Part shown: positions 36,397 to 46,281 of the stretch, piece by piece
Numbering within the stretch: position 1 is the stretch's first letter
How the letters are laid out: each line of letters opens with the position of its first letter
NCBI RefSeq assembly: GCF_047717795.1
Contig: NZ_CP159808.1
Coordinates: 1,860,001-1,924,000 of the forward strand
Length of the DNA stretch: 64,000 nucleotides
Reading direction: 5' to 3'
Source of the DNA: Marisalimonas sp016777705
GTDB taxonomy: Bacteria; Pseudomonadota; Alphaproteobacteria; Puniceispirillales; Marisalimonadaceae
Notes under the pieces: model-generated
What the model was told of the DNA's origin: nothing
Databases searched by the model: none
The model's input: only the letters and a program-made list of their open reading frames with translations
Translations under genes and position numbers: made by a program

Positions 36397-37054
36397 AAGA
36401 CTCGAAAAGATCAATAATCTCTTCCATGGTTTCTAAAGTATAATCTGCACCTAAAGAATTTATATCTACGTGTGTATATCCTCCATTAACAGCAATAGAC
36501 TTAATATTTGCAGATTTAGCCGCATCTACGTCATTAGAAGTGTCGCCTACCATAAAAAAAGAGCTCTTTGTGGAATTAAATTTATTAATTGTTAATTGAA
36601 TCATGTCTGGTTTTGGTTTCAACGGAATATTATCTTGCGCTCCAATGATAACGTCAAAAAATTTATCTAAACTCATTTGTTTAATTAATTTTTCAGTTAC
36701 AAATTGTCTTTTATTAGTACATATCCCCATAGGAATTTTTTGGTTATAAAAGTAATCTAGAGCGTTCATTACGCCAGGCATTAAAGTACTGTATTTATAA
36801 GGCTCTTCAGAATAATTCTGTCTGTAACTATTAAATACGGTTTCATACAAACGCTGATTACCACCACAATAATCAACAACTTTTTTGGATAAAGACAACA
36901 TACCTTCTCCTACAAAAGTTTGTAGCTTTTCTTCAGATATCTTCTCTAAACTATATTCAGTTAAAGTTTTATTTATTGCATTATGCATATCTGGAATTGA
37001 ATGAACCAAAGTTCCATCTAAATCAAAAATTATATTAAAATTGAAACATTCCAT
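36377..37054 (-). CDS. gph: Phosphoglycolate phosphatase-like HAD hydrolase
   Basis: HAD-superfamily phosphatase of 225 residues. Motif I is FDLDGTLVHS with the nucleophile Asp, motif II lies in GICTNK, motif III uses the Lys in LKPKPD, and motif IV is VGDTSNDVDAAKSA. A helical cap sits at about residues 20-90. The position right after rpe (three-base gap) at the end of a fbp-tkt-pgk-gap-rpe run matches the place of cbbZ/gph in Calvin-type operons and supports 2-phosphoglycolate as substrate, but HAD phosphatases are often promiscuous. Confidence 0.85.
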   Translation of the reverse strand: MECFNFNIIFDLDGTLVHSIPDMHNAINKTLTEYSLEKISEEKLQTFVGEGMLSLSKKVVDYCGGNQRLYETVFNSYRQNYSEEPYKYSTLMPGVMNALDYFYNQKIPMGICTNKRQFVTEKLIKQMSLDKFFDVIIGAQDNIPLKPKPDMIQLTINKFNSTKSSFFMVGDTSNDVDAAKSANIKSIAVNGGYTHVDINSLGADYTLETMEEIIDLFESFKLGPN

Positions 37055-37057
37055 AAT

Positions 37058-37717
37058 TTATATTTTACAACGAAGTGATGCAATATTTTGTTGATAACTT
37101 TTAAAATCTGATCCAGAAAATATAGCCGACCCAGCAACTAGAACATTTGCTCCAGCTTTAATTACCTGAGGCGCTATATTATTATTTACACCTCCGTCAA
37201 CTTGAATTTTTATAGGTTTACTTGAAATTAATTCTTTAACAGCTGTAATTTTATCTATTGAAGAATTGATAAATGATTGCCCCCCAAATCCAGGGTTCAC
37301 ACTCATAACAAGTATTAAATCAAGTTTTTCTAATAAGAACTCTAATCCAGAAAGAGATGTCCCTGGATTGATCGAAACACCTGCTTTACATCCTAAGTCC
37401 CTTATTCTAGTTAAAGTTCTATCAAGATGCGGCGTAACTTCCTTATGGACAGTAATCATATCAACACCAGCGGCTACATATTCTTCCAACAAGTCATCAG
37501 GGTTAGTAACCATCAAATGGGCATCAAATGGTTTTTTGGAGATATTCCTTATTGATTTAATGATTGGAGGACCAAACGTAAGATTTGGTACAAAATGACC
37601 ATCCATGACATCCAAGTGTATCCAATCAGCACCCGCCTCATCAATTAATTTAACATCATTTGCTAATGAACCAAAGTTGGCAGATAATATTGAAGGCGCA
37701 ATAAGAACTTCATTCAT
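37058..37717 (-). CDS. rpe: Ribulose-phosphate 3-epimerase
   Basis: Interconverts ribulose-5-phosphate and xylulose-5-phosphate. The 219-residue TIM barrel has IAPSILSANFGSLA at the N-terminus, HLDVMDGHFVPNLTFGP with metal-binding His and Asp, MSVNPGFGGQ, and QVDGGVN, all family signatures. It lies in the minus-strand sugar-phosphate cluster, 39 bases after gap and 3 before gph. Confidence 0.97.
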   Translation of the reverse strand: MNEVLIAPSILSANFGSLANDVKLIDEAGADWIHLDVMDGHFVPNLTFGPPIIKSIRNISKKPFDAHLMVTNPDDLLEEYVAAGVDMITVHKEVTPHLDRTLTRIRDLGCKAGVSINPGTSLSGLEFLLEKLDLILVMSVNPGFGGQSFINSSIDKITAVKELISSKPIKIQVDGGVNNNIAPQVIKAGANVLVAGSAIFSGSDFKSYQQNIASLRCKI

Positions 37718-37756
37718 TTAATTCATTTCCTTCAAATATAGAATAATAACAGTAAA

Positions 37757-38764
37757 TTAAATTGTTTTGCTCATAGCCACAGCTGTATCTGACATTCTAT
37801 TAGAAAAACCCCATTCATTATCGTACCAGCTTAAAACTCTTACAAATGACCCATCCATTACCTTTGTTTGATCCATATGAAAAATTGATGATCGTGAGTC
37901 ATGGTTGAAATCACTCGATACAAGAGGTTCATCTGTATATCCAAGAATGTTTTTAAGTTCATTATTAGAAGCTTTTTTAATAAGATTATTAATCTCTTCT
38001 ACCGAGGTAGATTTCCCAGCATTAAATTTAAAATCGACAACAGATACGTTTTGAGTTGGTACTCTCATTGAAACACCATCCAACTTTCCATTTAATTCTG
38101 GTAAAACTAAACCTACTGCTTTTGCGGCGCCAGTTGATGTTGGTATCATATTACCTGCGGCGGCTCTTGCTCTATACATATCGGAATGCATTGTATCCAA
38201 GGTCGGTTGATCACCTGTATAAGAATGAATTGTAGTCATAAAACCTTGAGATATACCTACACCCTGATTAATAACCATCGCAATTGGAGCTAGACAGTTT
38301 GTTGTACAAGAAGCATTTGATACTACTAAGTGATCTTTAGTTAATTTATTATGATTTACACCATAGACAACAGTCAAATCAGCTCCACTTGCTGGAGCTG
38401 AAACTAAAACTCGTTTTGCACCAGCTTCTATATGCAGTGAAGCTTTTTCACGGCTCGCAAAAATCCCAGTACACTCCAAAGCAATATCAACATCAAGTTC
38501 TTTCCATGGAAGATCTTTTGGATCTCTGATAGATGTTACTTTTATTGATCCTTTACCTACATCGATATTATTACCAATAACTTTGACATCTGCAGGGAAC
38601 CTCCCATGCACAGTATCGTACCTCAATAAATGTGCATTAGTCTCTACAGGGCCCAAATCATTAATTCCAACTACTTTAATATCGTCTCTACCTGATTCGA
38701 TTATAGCTCTTAAAATATTCCTTCCAATTCTGCCAAAACCATTAATAGAAACTCTAACTGACAT
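37757..38764 (-). CDS. gap: Glyceraldehyde-3-phosphate dehydrogenase
   Basis: Interconverts glyceraldehyde-3-phosphate and 1,3-bisphosphoglycerate. The protein has NGFGRIGRN at the NAD-binding N-terminus, the catalytic Cys in SNASCTTNCLAP, the STGAAKAVG block and a C-terminal WYDNEWGFSNRM. The start was set at the ATG behind GAGAGG; a frame start five codons earlier overlaps that site. Residue patterns do not settle NAD versus NADP use. It sits directly after pgk. Confidence 0.97.
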   Translation of the reverse strand: MSVRVSINGFGRIGRNILRAIIESGRDDIKVVGINDLGPVETNAHLLRYDTVHGRFPADVKVIGNNIDVGKGSIKVTSIRDPKDLPWKELDVDIALECTGIFASREKASLHIEAGAKRVLVSAPASGADLTVVYGVNHNKLTKDHLVVSNASCTTNCLAPIAMVINQGVGISQGFMTTIHSYTGDQPTLDTMHSDMYRARAAAGNMIPTSTGAAKAVGLVLPELNGKLDGVSMRVPTQNVSVVDFKFNAGKSTSVEEINNLIKKASNNELKNILGYTDEPLVSSDFNHDSRSSIFHMDQTKVMDGSFVRVLSWYDNEWGFSNRMSDTAVAMSKTI

Positions 38765-38789
38765 TTTATTTCCTCTCAAAAAAATATAA

Positions 38790-39992
38790 TTACTTATTAT
38801 TACTCAATACTGATATGGCTGGCAACTCTATACCTTCTAACCACTCAAGAAAAGCACCACCAGCTGATGAAATATATGTAAATGTATCTCCAACACCAGC
38901 TTTATTTAAAGCAGACGATGTATCACCTCCACCAGCCACAGTAACTAATTTGTTACTGGTAGTTAAACTTGACGCTGTTTTAGCTAATGAAAAAGTACCT
39001 TCTCCAAAAGGTTCTAATTCAAAAGCTCCAAGTGGGCCATTCCATAATAAGGTCTTAATATTGTGAAAAATGAAGCCTATTTTTTGGATTGTCTTTGGAC
39101 CAACGTCAAGTGCCATCATGTCTAAAGGTATCATATCAGATGATACTATTTTAGTGTTTCCTCTTGCCTCAAAAGATTTTGATACAACAACATCGATAGG
39201 AAGTATAATTTCACAATTTAATTTTTTACTTTTGTTTAAAATTGATTTCGCAACAGACACAGAGTCTTTTTCAAAAAGACTTTTGCCAACATCCAAGCCT
39301 TGAGCAACAAGAAAAGTATTCGCCATCGCGCCACCAATTATTAAATAATCCATCTTAGTTATTAAATATTGAATAATATTTATTTTTGTAGAAATTTTAG
39401 CACCACCAACCAATGCCGCTACTGGCTTGATTGGAGAACTTAAAACAGATGTAAGAGCTTCCATTTCTTGGTCTAGCAGCACACCTGAATATGCAGGTAG
39501 AAAATTTGTAATTGCATGTAAACTTGCATGAGCTCTATGAGAACATGAAAAAGCATCATTTACAAACATATCACAACCTTCAGATAATTTTTTTGCAAAG
39601 CTAAGGTCATTTTTAGTTTCTTCTTCATGAAAACGAACATTTTCAAGTAAAAGAATTTCACCTGCTTTTAAAATCATTTTTATATCCAAAACCTCTTGAC
39701 CCACACAAGAGTTGCTGAAGTGAATATTTGTTTCTAAAATTTTTGATAAAATTTCTACTAAAGGCTTTAAAGTGAATTCTTTATTATATTTTCCCTTTGG
39801 TCTACCTAGATGACTACATATGACTATCTTTGCGCCAGATGATTTCAAAAAGTTGATAGTTGGTATCAATCTTTCAACACGTGTATGATCTAAAACCTTT
39901 CCATTTGACATAGGTATATTTAGATCAGCTCTTATAAACACTATTTTATCATGAACATTTTCATTAATTATGCTTTTAATTAAAGAGGTCAT
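38790..39992 (-). CDS. pgk: Phosphoglycerate kinase
   Basis: Transfers phosphate between 1,3-bisphosphoglycerate and ADP. The 400-residue protein has IRADLNIPMSNGK, SHLGRPKGKYN, a basic patch RAHASLHAITNF, KISTKINIIQYL, the LWNGPLGAFE motif and GGGDTSSAL near the C-terminus. Length and both domains are complete. It lies between tkt (34 bases upstream) and gap on the minus strand. Confidence 0.97.
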   Translation of the reverse strand: MTSLIKSIINENVHDKIVFIRADLNIPMSNGKVLDHTRVERLIPTINFLKSSGAKIVICSHLGRPKGKYNKEFTLKPLVEILSKILETNIHFSNSCVGQEVLDIKMILKAGEILLLENVRFHEEETKNDLSFAKKLSEGCDMFVNDAFSCSHRAHASLHAITNFLPAYSGVLLDQEMEALTSVLSSPIKPVAALVGGAKISTKINIIQYLITKMDYLIIGGAMANTFLVAQGLDVGKSLFEKDSVSVAKSILNKSKKLNCEIILPIDVVVSKSFEARGNTKIVSSDMIPLDMMALDVGPKTIQKIGFIFHNIKTLLWNGPLGAFELEPFGEGTFSLAKTASSLTTSNKLVTVAGGGDTSSALNKAGVGDTFTYISSAGGAFLEWLEGIELPAISVLSNNK

Positions 39993-40026
39993 CGTTATAA
40001 TTTTCTTAATCAGATTTTGGTTTTTA

Positions 40027-42015
40027 TTATTTAATTATTGATCTTGCTTGTTTTACTATAGCTTCTGAGTTAATTCCAAAATGTTTGTAGAGTTGATCTG
40101 CTGGACCAGAAGCTCCAAAGCTTTTCATACCAATAAAAACACCCTTATCACCTATATATTTACTCCATCCCATATCACACGCCGCTTCAATAGCTATTCT
40201 TGGAGAGTTTCCTAAAACATCTTTTCTGTATGTTTCATCCTGTTTATCAAACAATTCCCAACAGGGTAAAGAAACAACTGCAGCTTTAATGCCTTCAGCA
40301 TTTAAGAGGTCAGACGCTTCCATTGCAATTTCAATTTCAGAACCAGTTGCAATTAGAGTTAAATCTCGTTTTGACGAAATATCGTTTAAAATGTAACCAC
40401 CTTTTGAAACTTTATTATCTGAAGATTTTTCAGATCGAAAAGCTTTTAGTCCTTGCCTTGATAGCGCTAAGACAGTGGGTCCATTTGTTTTAAGAGCTAT
40501 ATCCCAAGCTTCTGCCGTTTCAACAATATCTGCAGGTCTTATTAGATTTAAATTTGGAGTTGCACGTAAAATTGCTAAATGTTCTACGGGTTGATGAGTT
40601 GGTCCATCTTCACCTAATCCAATTAAATCATGCGTTAATACATAAATTACTCTTTGAGACATTAATGCCGAGAGTCGTATAGATGCTCTCATGTAATCAC
40701 TAAACACAAGAAATGTTCCACCATAGGGAATAAAACCTTTGTGAAGAGAAATACCGTTCATAATAGATCCCATGGCATGCTCTCTGATACCATAATGAAT
40801 ATAATTTCCTGAAGATTTACCAGGAAGAACTGTTTTCATTTCACTTGTTTTAGTTAGGTTTGATCCAGTTAGATCAGCAGACCCACCAAGTGTATTTGGA
40901 ATAATTTTATTAATTAATTCGAGAGTTTTTTGACTAGATTGTCTAGTAGCTAATTTAGGTTTTTCTTGTTTCATTTGCTTTATAAATGAATTCATTTTTC
41001 TTTCATAGGATTGTGAAATTTCACTATCTATAAACAATTTAAATCTTTTCTTTTTTGAACTTTGTTCGTACCTATTTTCCCATTCCTCAAAAATCTTCTG
41101 TGATCTTTCGGTAGTTTTTTTCCATAATTCAAGTATGTCTTCAGGGATCTCAAAAGGTTTATTAGACCAACCTAAAGCTTTTCTTGTAGCCACTATTTCG
41201 TCTGCTCCTAATGGTGCACCATGTGTTTTTGACGTTCCACCTAAGTTTGGAGCTCCAAATCCAATTGTAGTTTTGCAGGCAATTATTGATGGTTTTCTTG
41301 ATTTTTTGCTGTTAATAATTGCTTCTTCAATTTCATCATGATCATGACCATCAATAGTTTGAGTATGCCATCCAGCTGCCTTAAGTCTTGAGATTTGGTT
41401 TGCAGAGTTTGATAAACCTGTGGATCCGTCTATAGAAATTTTATTATCATCCCATAGCACAATTAATTTTGATAATTTTAAATGACCAGAAAATTCTATA
41501 GCTTCGTGACTAATTCCTTCTTGAAGACAACCGTCACCAGCAATTACATATGTATAATGATCAACTAAATTAGAACCAAACCTAGAAGATAATAATTTTT
41601 CAGCTAAAGCCATACCAACGGCAGTTGCTAAACCTTGTCCTAGTGGCCCTGTAGTTGTTTCAATACCTTTTGCGTGTCCATATTCAGGATGGCCCGCAGT
41701 GTTATAGTTTAGCTGCCTAAAGTTCTTAATGCTATCAATTGGCATATCTTCATAACCTAAAAGATAATGCAAAGCATAAAGCAACATTGAGCCATGACCT
41801 GCAGATAATACAAATCTATCTCTGTCAGGCCAATCGGGTTTTTTAGGATTAATATTAATAATTTTTTTAAATAAAACTGTAGCTACATCTGCCATACCCA
41901 TTGGCATTCCAGGATGGCCTGAATTTGCAGCTTGAACAGCATCCATAGATAAAAATCTAATTGCATCAGCCATTAGTATTGACTTTTTATCTTTAGATTT
42001 AGCTTTATCTTGCAT
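40027..42015 (-). CDS. tkt: Transketolase
   Basis: Thiamine-diphosphate enzyme that moves two-carbon units between sugar phosphates. The 662-residue protein has AANSGHPGMPMG at the N-terminus, the ThDP motif GDGCLQEGISHEA, the HGAPLGADE loop, GIREHAMGSIMNGI and the DGPTHQPVEHLA segment, covering the PP, Pyr and C-terminal domains. It is co-oriented with fbp 88 bases upstream and pgk downstream. Confidence 0.97.
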   Translation of the reverse strand: MQDKAKSKDKKSILMADAIRFLSMDAVQAANSGHPGMPMGMADVATVLFKKIININPKKPDWPDRDRFVLSAGHGSMLLYALHYLLGYEDMPIDSIKNFRQLNYNTAGHPEYGHAKGIETTTGPLGQGLATAVGMALAEKLLSSRFGSNLVDHYTYVIAGDGCLQEGISHEAIEFSGHLKLSKLIVLWDDNKISIDGSTGLSNSANQISRLKAAGWHTQTIDGHDHDEIEEAIINSKKSRKPSIIACKTTIGFGAPNLGGTSKTHGAPLGADEIVATRKALGWSNKPFEIPEDILELWKKTTERSQKIFEEWENRYEQSSKKKRFKLFIDSEISQSYERKMNSFIKQMKQEKPKLATRQSSQKTLELINKIIPNTLGGSADLTGSNLTKTSEMKTVLPGKSSGNYIHYGIREHAMGSIMNGISLHKGFIPYGGTFLVFSDYMRASIRLSALMSQRVIYVLTHDLIGLGEDGPTHQPVEHLAILRATPNLNLIRPADIVETAEAWDIALKTNGPTVLALSRQGLKAFRSEKSSDNKVSKGGYILNDISSKRDLTLIATGSEIEIAMEASDLLNAEGIKAAVVSLPCWELFDKQDETYRKDVLGNSPRIAIEAACDMGWSKYIGDKGVFIGMKSFGASGPADQLYKHFGINSEAIVKQARSIIK

Positions 42016-42103
42016 CTACTGTTCTCCTAGAAGGTTCAAATTAAAATAATCTAATATTAGTAACATTTATCAAATCAAAGTTACATAAATGTTTTGTAAA
42101 AAT

Positions 42104-43066
42104 TTATAAATTTTCACAATGTTTCCTATAAATTATAACTTCATCTGAAGAACCAAAAACTAAAGGTGATCTTTGATGAATATTTTTAACTGGAACAGTT
42201 AAAATATCATCGATTCCGTTTATAGCTTTTCCCCCAGCTTGTTCAATTAGAAAAGCTATTGGGTTAGCTTCATAAGTTAAACGTAATCTTCCATTTTTAT
42301 ATTTAGTTCGAGCATCGGACGGGTATAAAAAAACACCACCCCTTATCAATATTCTACTTGCGTCTGCAACTAAAGAACCAACCCATCTCATTCCAAAATT
42401 CTTCTTTCTTGAGCCCTCTTCGCCGTCTTGACAATCTTGGATATATTTTGCAGTGGGAGAATTCCAATACCTTTTATATGCTGCATTTATTGCAAATTCT
42501 GACGTTGATTTTGGAATGCTTACTTCATCATTAATAATAACAAACATTTCAATATTTTCGTCTAATGCAAATAAAAGTGTACCTTTCCCCAATGTTAAAA
42601 AAAATGTTGTTTGAGGTCCATAAACAAAAAAACCAGATGACTTTTGTTTAGCTCCAGATTGAGTAAAAGCTTTATCTAGTAGTAAGTTATTTTTTGGCAT
42701 TATTGAAAATATTGTACCTATAGAAACATTTACGTCTATGTTGCTTGATCCATCTAAAGGATCTGCAAAAACTATAAACTCATTATTATTTTTAAAATCA
42801 ATAAACCCTTCTTGTTCCTCTGAAGCGTAACCTGCAACTGGAGATTTTTTTAAATAATCAATTATAATTTCATCAGATTTTATATCTAACGGTTTTTGAA
42901 GATCACCATCTACATTTATACTCTTTTTATTAACTTCTGACTGACTGATTTTATTTATAGTTTTAATCGTTTTAGAAATTAATATTGCGGCATCAGCTAA
43001 ATTATTAATTATAATAGCAAGCTGTTCATTCTCACAATTATCTGTGAGATATTCTTTTAACAACAT
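42104..43066 (-). CDS. fbp: Fructose-1,6-bisphosphatase class I
   Basis: Hydrolyses fructose-1,6-bisphosphate in gluconeogenesis or the Calvin cycle. The 320-residue protein has the metal site FADPLDGSSNIDVNVSIGTIFS, an SEEQEG acidic loop, a YPSDARTKYKNGRLRL segment and the C-terminal EQAGGKA block. This is the class I (Li-sensitive) family and not GlpX. It heads the tkt-pgk-gap-rpe-gph run, which gives the cluster a gluconeogenic or cbb-like character. Confidence 0.96.
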   Translation of the reverse strand: MLLKEYLTDNCENEQLAIIINNLADAAILISKTIKTINKISQSEVNKKSINVDGDLQKPLDIKSDEIIIDYLKKSPVAGYASEEQEGFIDFKNNNEFIVFADPLDGSSNIDVNVSIGTIFSIMPKNNLLLDKAFTQSGAKQKSSGFFVYGPQTTFFLTLGKGTLLFALDENIEMFVIINDEVSIPKSTSEFAINAAYKRYWNSPTAKYIQDCQDGEEGSRKKNFGMRWVGSLVADASRILIRGGVFLYPSDARTKYKNGRLRLTYEANPIAFLIEQAGGKAINGIDDILTVPVKNIHQRSPLVFGSSDEVIIYRKHCENL

Positions 43067-43084
43067 CTTTTATAGCTCCAGTAA

Positions 43085-43729
43085 TCATTCTCTATTCAAA
43101 CTTATATCTTTCATAGCTTTATATAAGGAATGCTTGTCCTTTTGTAACATTTTTTTCTTTACTCCATTAAAGTCATCAATTTCTTTATTCTGGCTTAGTT
43201 TAGATTTAGCAACAACTTTTGTAACTTCAATTTTAACTCCAACTATTGAAGATAGTTTTTGTTTTATAAATTCTTTTGGTGCATCTTTAATGCTCCAAGG
43301 CTCCTTTTCTCCACTTCTATTTTCATGAATTTTTGTAAGCCTTCCTACTATGCCTAGTAGAGATTTTAGATCTTGGAAGAAAAAAATTCTTCCATAAAAA
43401 TGAACTGACTGATAATTCCATGTTGGCACTACTTTATGGGTTTTCTTTTTAGTTGGATACCAATTTGGACTGACATAAGTGTCTTCAGCTTTATATAGAA
43501 CTAACACCTCATCATTATTTTTATTTTCTTTAAATAATTGATTTTCAAGTGCTATGTGTCCTAACAACGTTGTTGACCCATGCTTATTATAGTCAACTAT
43601 AAAAGGCAAATGGTTGGCTGAAAGGCCTTTTGATCCAAAAGCAATCAGTGTAGCTAATGGGAAATTATCAATTATTTTTTGGATTTCTTTTTGATTTTTT
43701 TCTTCAAAGTGTTCTGGTATATAAACCAT
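43085..43729 (-). CDS. PaiB-family FMN-binding protein
   Basis: A 214-residue split-barrel flavoprotein of the PaiB group, named after a Bacillus protease and sporulation repressor. MVYIPEHFEE at the N-terminus, LPFIVDYN, the LGHIALENQL segment and PNWYPTKKKTHKVVPTWNYQSVHFYG are clear family blocks. DNA-binding activity is not evident from the sequence; many homologs may be simple flavin reductases. It is located between pirin and fbp (18 bases before fbp). Confidence 0.88.
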   Translation of the reverse strand: MVYIPEHFEEKNQKEIQKIIDNFPLATLIAFGSKGLSANHLPFIVDYNKHGSTTLLGHIALENQLFKENKNNDEVLVLYKAEDTYVSPNWYPTKKKTHKVVPTWNYQSVHFYGRIFFFQDLKSLLGIVGRLTKIHENRSGEKEPWSIKDAPKEFIKQKLSSIVGVKIEVTKVVAKSKLSQNKEIDDFNGVKKKMLQKDKHSLYKAMKDISLNRE

Positions 43730-43788
43730 TAAGTTTCCTTTAAAATTAGATAATTATATCAACTATATTTGTAACGCTCTTATTAAGG

Positions 43789-44661
43789 CTAATTTGGAAG
43801 TGGAATAAATTCTTGATTATCATCAATTGGCATTTTAAAATTTTTTTCTCGCCATTTCTTTTTTGCTAATTCTATTAACTCCATATCTGATGCAACAAAG
43901 TTCCACCATAAATACCTTTTCTCATTGACAGTATCCCCACCCAATAAGATACAACTGCTATTATCTACAGCCTTAATTAACTGATTACTCTTGTTATTTA
44001 AAATTAACATTTCACCAGCTTGTATTTTTTGATTATTATACTCAAGTTGACCTGATAAAACATACACCGCAATCTCCTCAACTTCTTTAGGTAGCTCTAT
44101 AGCGCTACTCGTTCTAATCTTTAACTCTACAAAAAGTCCATTAGATATATTTTTTAGTGGCGATTTTTTTCCATAAGCCGAGCCTAAAATTATATTAGCA
44201 ATCATAGTTTTGTTAACTATTGATGGTATATCTGTCTTACTACAATTGTGAAATTCAGGTTTCATACTTTCATGCGATTTAGGTAACGCTATCCAACATT
44301 GAATTCCAAAAAGTTTATATGGTAACTTTATATTAATAGGTTTTCGTTCAGAATGAGTAATACCTCTTCCAGAAATCATTAAGTTTACATCACCAGGACT
44401 AATAGTTATTGAGGACCCTAGGGAATCGCGGTGCAGAACTTCTCCTGAAAATAAATAAGTTAAAGTTGCTAATCCAATATGAGGGTGAGGCCTAACATCA
44501 ATACCCCCGTCAGTTATAAATTCATTTGGACCCATTTGATCAAAAAATATAAATGGACCAACCATTTGTCTAATAGCATGGGGTAAAACTCTTTTTACTT
44601 CCATTCCCCCAATATCTCTTGATCTTCCAACTATCAGGTTATTGTTTATTACTGTTTCCAT
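43789..44661 (-). CDS. Pirin-family protein
   Basis: A 290-residue bicupin of the pirin/YhhW family. The N-terminal cupin has the metal-binding pattern VRPHPHIGLATLTYLFSGEVLH with HPHIG, a later GRGITHSERKP and the Glu/His spacing of iron pirins. Pirins act as iron-dependent redox sensors or quercetin dioxygenases; the role here is open. It begins the minus-strand run that continues into paiB and fbp. Confidence 0.9.
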   Translation of the reverse strand: METVINNNLIVGRSRDIGGMEVKRVLPHAIRQMVGPFIFFDQMGPNEFITDGGIDVRPHPHIGLATLTYLFSGEVLHRDSLGSSITISPGDVNLMISGRGITHSERKPINIKLPYKLFGIQCWIALPKSHESMKPEFHNCSKTDIPSIVNKTMIANIILGSAYGKKSPLKNISNGLFVELKIRTSSAIELPKEVEEIAVYVLSGQLEYNNQKIQAGEMLILNNKSNQLIKAVDNSSCILLGGDTVNEKRYLWWNFVASDMELIELAKKKWREKNFKMPIDDNQEFIPLPN

Positions 44662-44748
44662 AATATGTCCTGTTTTTTCAATATTGAAACAATACTAAAT
44701 TATCTGTAAGTTTAAAATAAAGATTTAAAAATTATTATTGGTTTATTT

Positions 44749-46281
44749 ATGCTCTATAAAAATCTTCATATACCAATTAACCTTCCTATACTTCTTAAAG
44801 AAGAAGTTAGTCTTGATCAGTCAAACTTAGAGCTTATTAATAAAATAAAGGAAGCTAATAACACTGGCATATCCTCTATAATATTTTTATTTAAAAATTA
44901 TTTCAGTAACAATATTTCTAAATTCGTTAAACCAAGTTTAGATTTATTTCTGGATGAAATCATACCTATTCTTTTTCAATCAAAATATAAAGAAGAAGGT
45001 CTTTATCAACTTCTAAGATTTATTGATAAAATAATATTTAATTTTCCTTATGTCGAAGCGTTAAAGAACAGTAGTTTTGTATATCAAAACTTAGCAAAAG
45101 TTTTTTTGTTTTCTGGTTATGTCACTAACATACTAACACAGGATAAAAAAATACTAGATGTCCTGCAACCTGAATACGCAATGAGATTAAATGGTAATAT
45201 CAGTTTTTATAAGAATGCATTTGATAAAATTGATCTAAATAATTTGAATGAGGAAGATATTTTAGATGCGTTGAGACGAAATCATCGTTTTCTAAAATTT
45301 CAAATATTATTTGCTTTGATAAATAAAGAAATTGATATCCAAAGAGCTTCAAATGAATTTTCATTATTGGCTCAAGCAACTATTAATATTACCCTTGATA
45401 TAGCGCAAATTCAAATATCCCAGAAATATAATATTAATTGTGATAAATGCAGCGTGATTGCCTATGGAAGATTTGCTACCTTTTCTATGACCGCCAATTC
45501 AGACCTTGATCTTGTTTTTGTTTATGAAGATTTCCCTATTAAAACAAGTATTAAGAAAAATGTGTATATTGAATTATTTCGTCAACTAATAAAACTCTTA
45601 TCCGTTAAAACTTCTGAAGGATTTATGTATGAAGTTGACACAAAGCTAAGACCTTCTGGTAAAGAAGGGCCCATTGCTTGTACCTTCAATAACTTTAAAA
45701 ATTTTCATGAAAAAGAATCATTTTCTTGGGAAAAACTAGCTTTAAGAAAAACAAGAGTGCTTAATGAAAATAAATTTAGTTTTAGTATAGTTGATTTATT
45801 ATATGACTTAAACTCTAGGCCTATATCGCAGAAACAAATTGTAGATGAAATTAAATTAATGCGAACAAATACTAAATCTAATAAAAATAATGAAGACATA
45901 AACAATCCTGTTAACAATGAGCGATCAAAATGGTTTGAAACAAAATATGTTGGTGGCGGACAAAGAGAGATAGAATATTTAAATTTTTTTTATAAGATAA
46001 ATTCTAATTTTATAAAAGATTATGAGACAAATAAAAAAATACTATTAAATAAGAAAGTAGAAAATTTATTTTTTAAACTGGATCAAGTAGTTAATATTTG
46101 TTTTGAAGATAAAAAACAAGATTACCTTCCTTCAGCTGCAATCATTCTTATAATCACAGAAACAAATGAAAAAGATCTTGGTTCTCTTAAAGCATCAGTA
46201 AATTTAAGTAAAAAAGAAATACATAAAAACCTAAATCAAATGTTAGAATCTATAAAAAATAACCCTAATTTGGCTTTTTAA
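44749..46281 (+). CDS. glnE: GlnE-like protein: C-terminal adenylyltransferase half only
   Basis: Matches the C-terminal (adenylylating) half of glutamine synthetase adenylyltransferase. Key features: FATFSMTANSDLDLVFVYE with Asp252 and Asp254, YEVDTKLRPSGKEGP with Asp297, FSWEKLALRKTRVL, and the GGGQREIEYLNFF block that equals the C-half GGLxDIEF and not the N-half GGIREIEF context. Full-length GlnE is about 950 residues; this protein is 510, with about 190 residues of the linker-type helical region ahead of the catalytic domain. The 87 bases upstream hold no N-terminal remnant. Adenylylation of glutamine synthetase is predicted; deadenylylation is not encoded here. amt and gdh follow. Confidence 0.82.
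   Translation: MLYKNLHIPINLPILLKEEVSLDQSNLELINKIKEANNTGISSIIFLFKNYFSNNISKFVKPSLDLFLDEIIPILFQSKYKEEGLYQLLRFIDKIIFNFPYVEALKNSSFVYQNLAKVFLFSGYVTNILTQDKKILDVLQPEYAMRLNGNISFYKNAFDKIDLNNLNEEDILDALRRNHRFLKFQILFALINKEIDIQRASNEFSLLAQATINITLDIAQIQISQKYNINCDKCSVIAYGRFATFSMTANSDLDLVFVYEDFPIKTSIKKNVYIELFRQLIKLLSVKTSEGFMYEVDTKLRPSGKEGPIACTFNNFKNFHEKESFSWEKLALRKTRVLNENKFSFSIVDLLYDLNSRPISQKQIVDEIKLMRTNTKSNKNNEDINNPVNNERSKWFETKYVGGGQREIEYLNFFYKINSNFIKDYETNKKILLNKKVENLFFKLDQVVNICFEDKKQDYLPSAAIILIITETNEKDLGSLKASVNLSKKEIHKNLNQMLESIKNNPNLAF

Noticed and set aside
44662..44748. Frameshifted N-terminal half of glnE
   Set aside because: The 87 bases upstream have no coding remnant and are bounded by the divergent pirin gene, so a simple frameshift does not explain the short protein.
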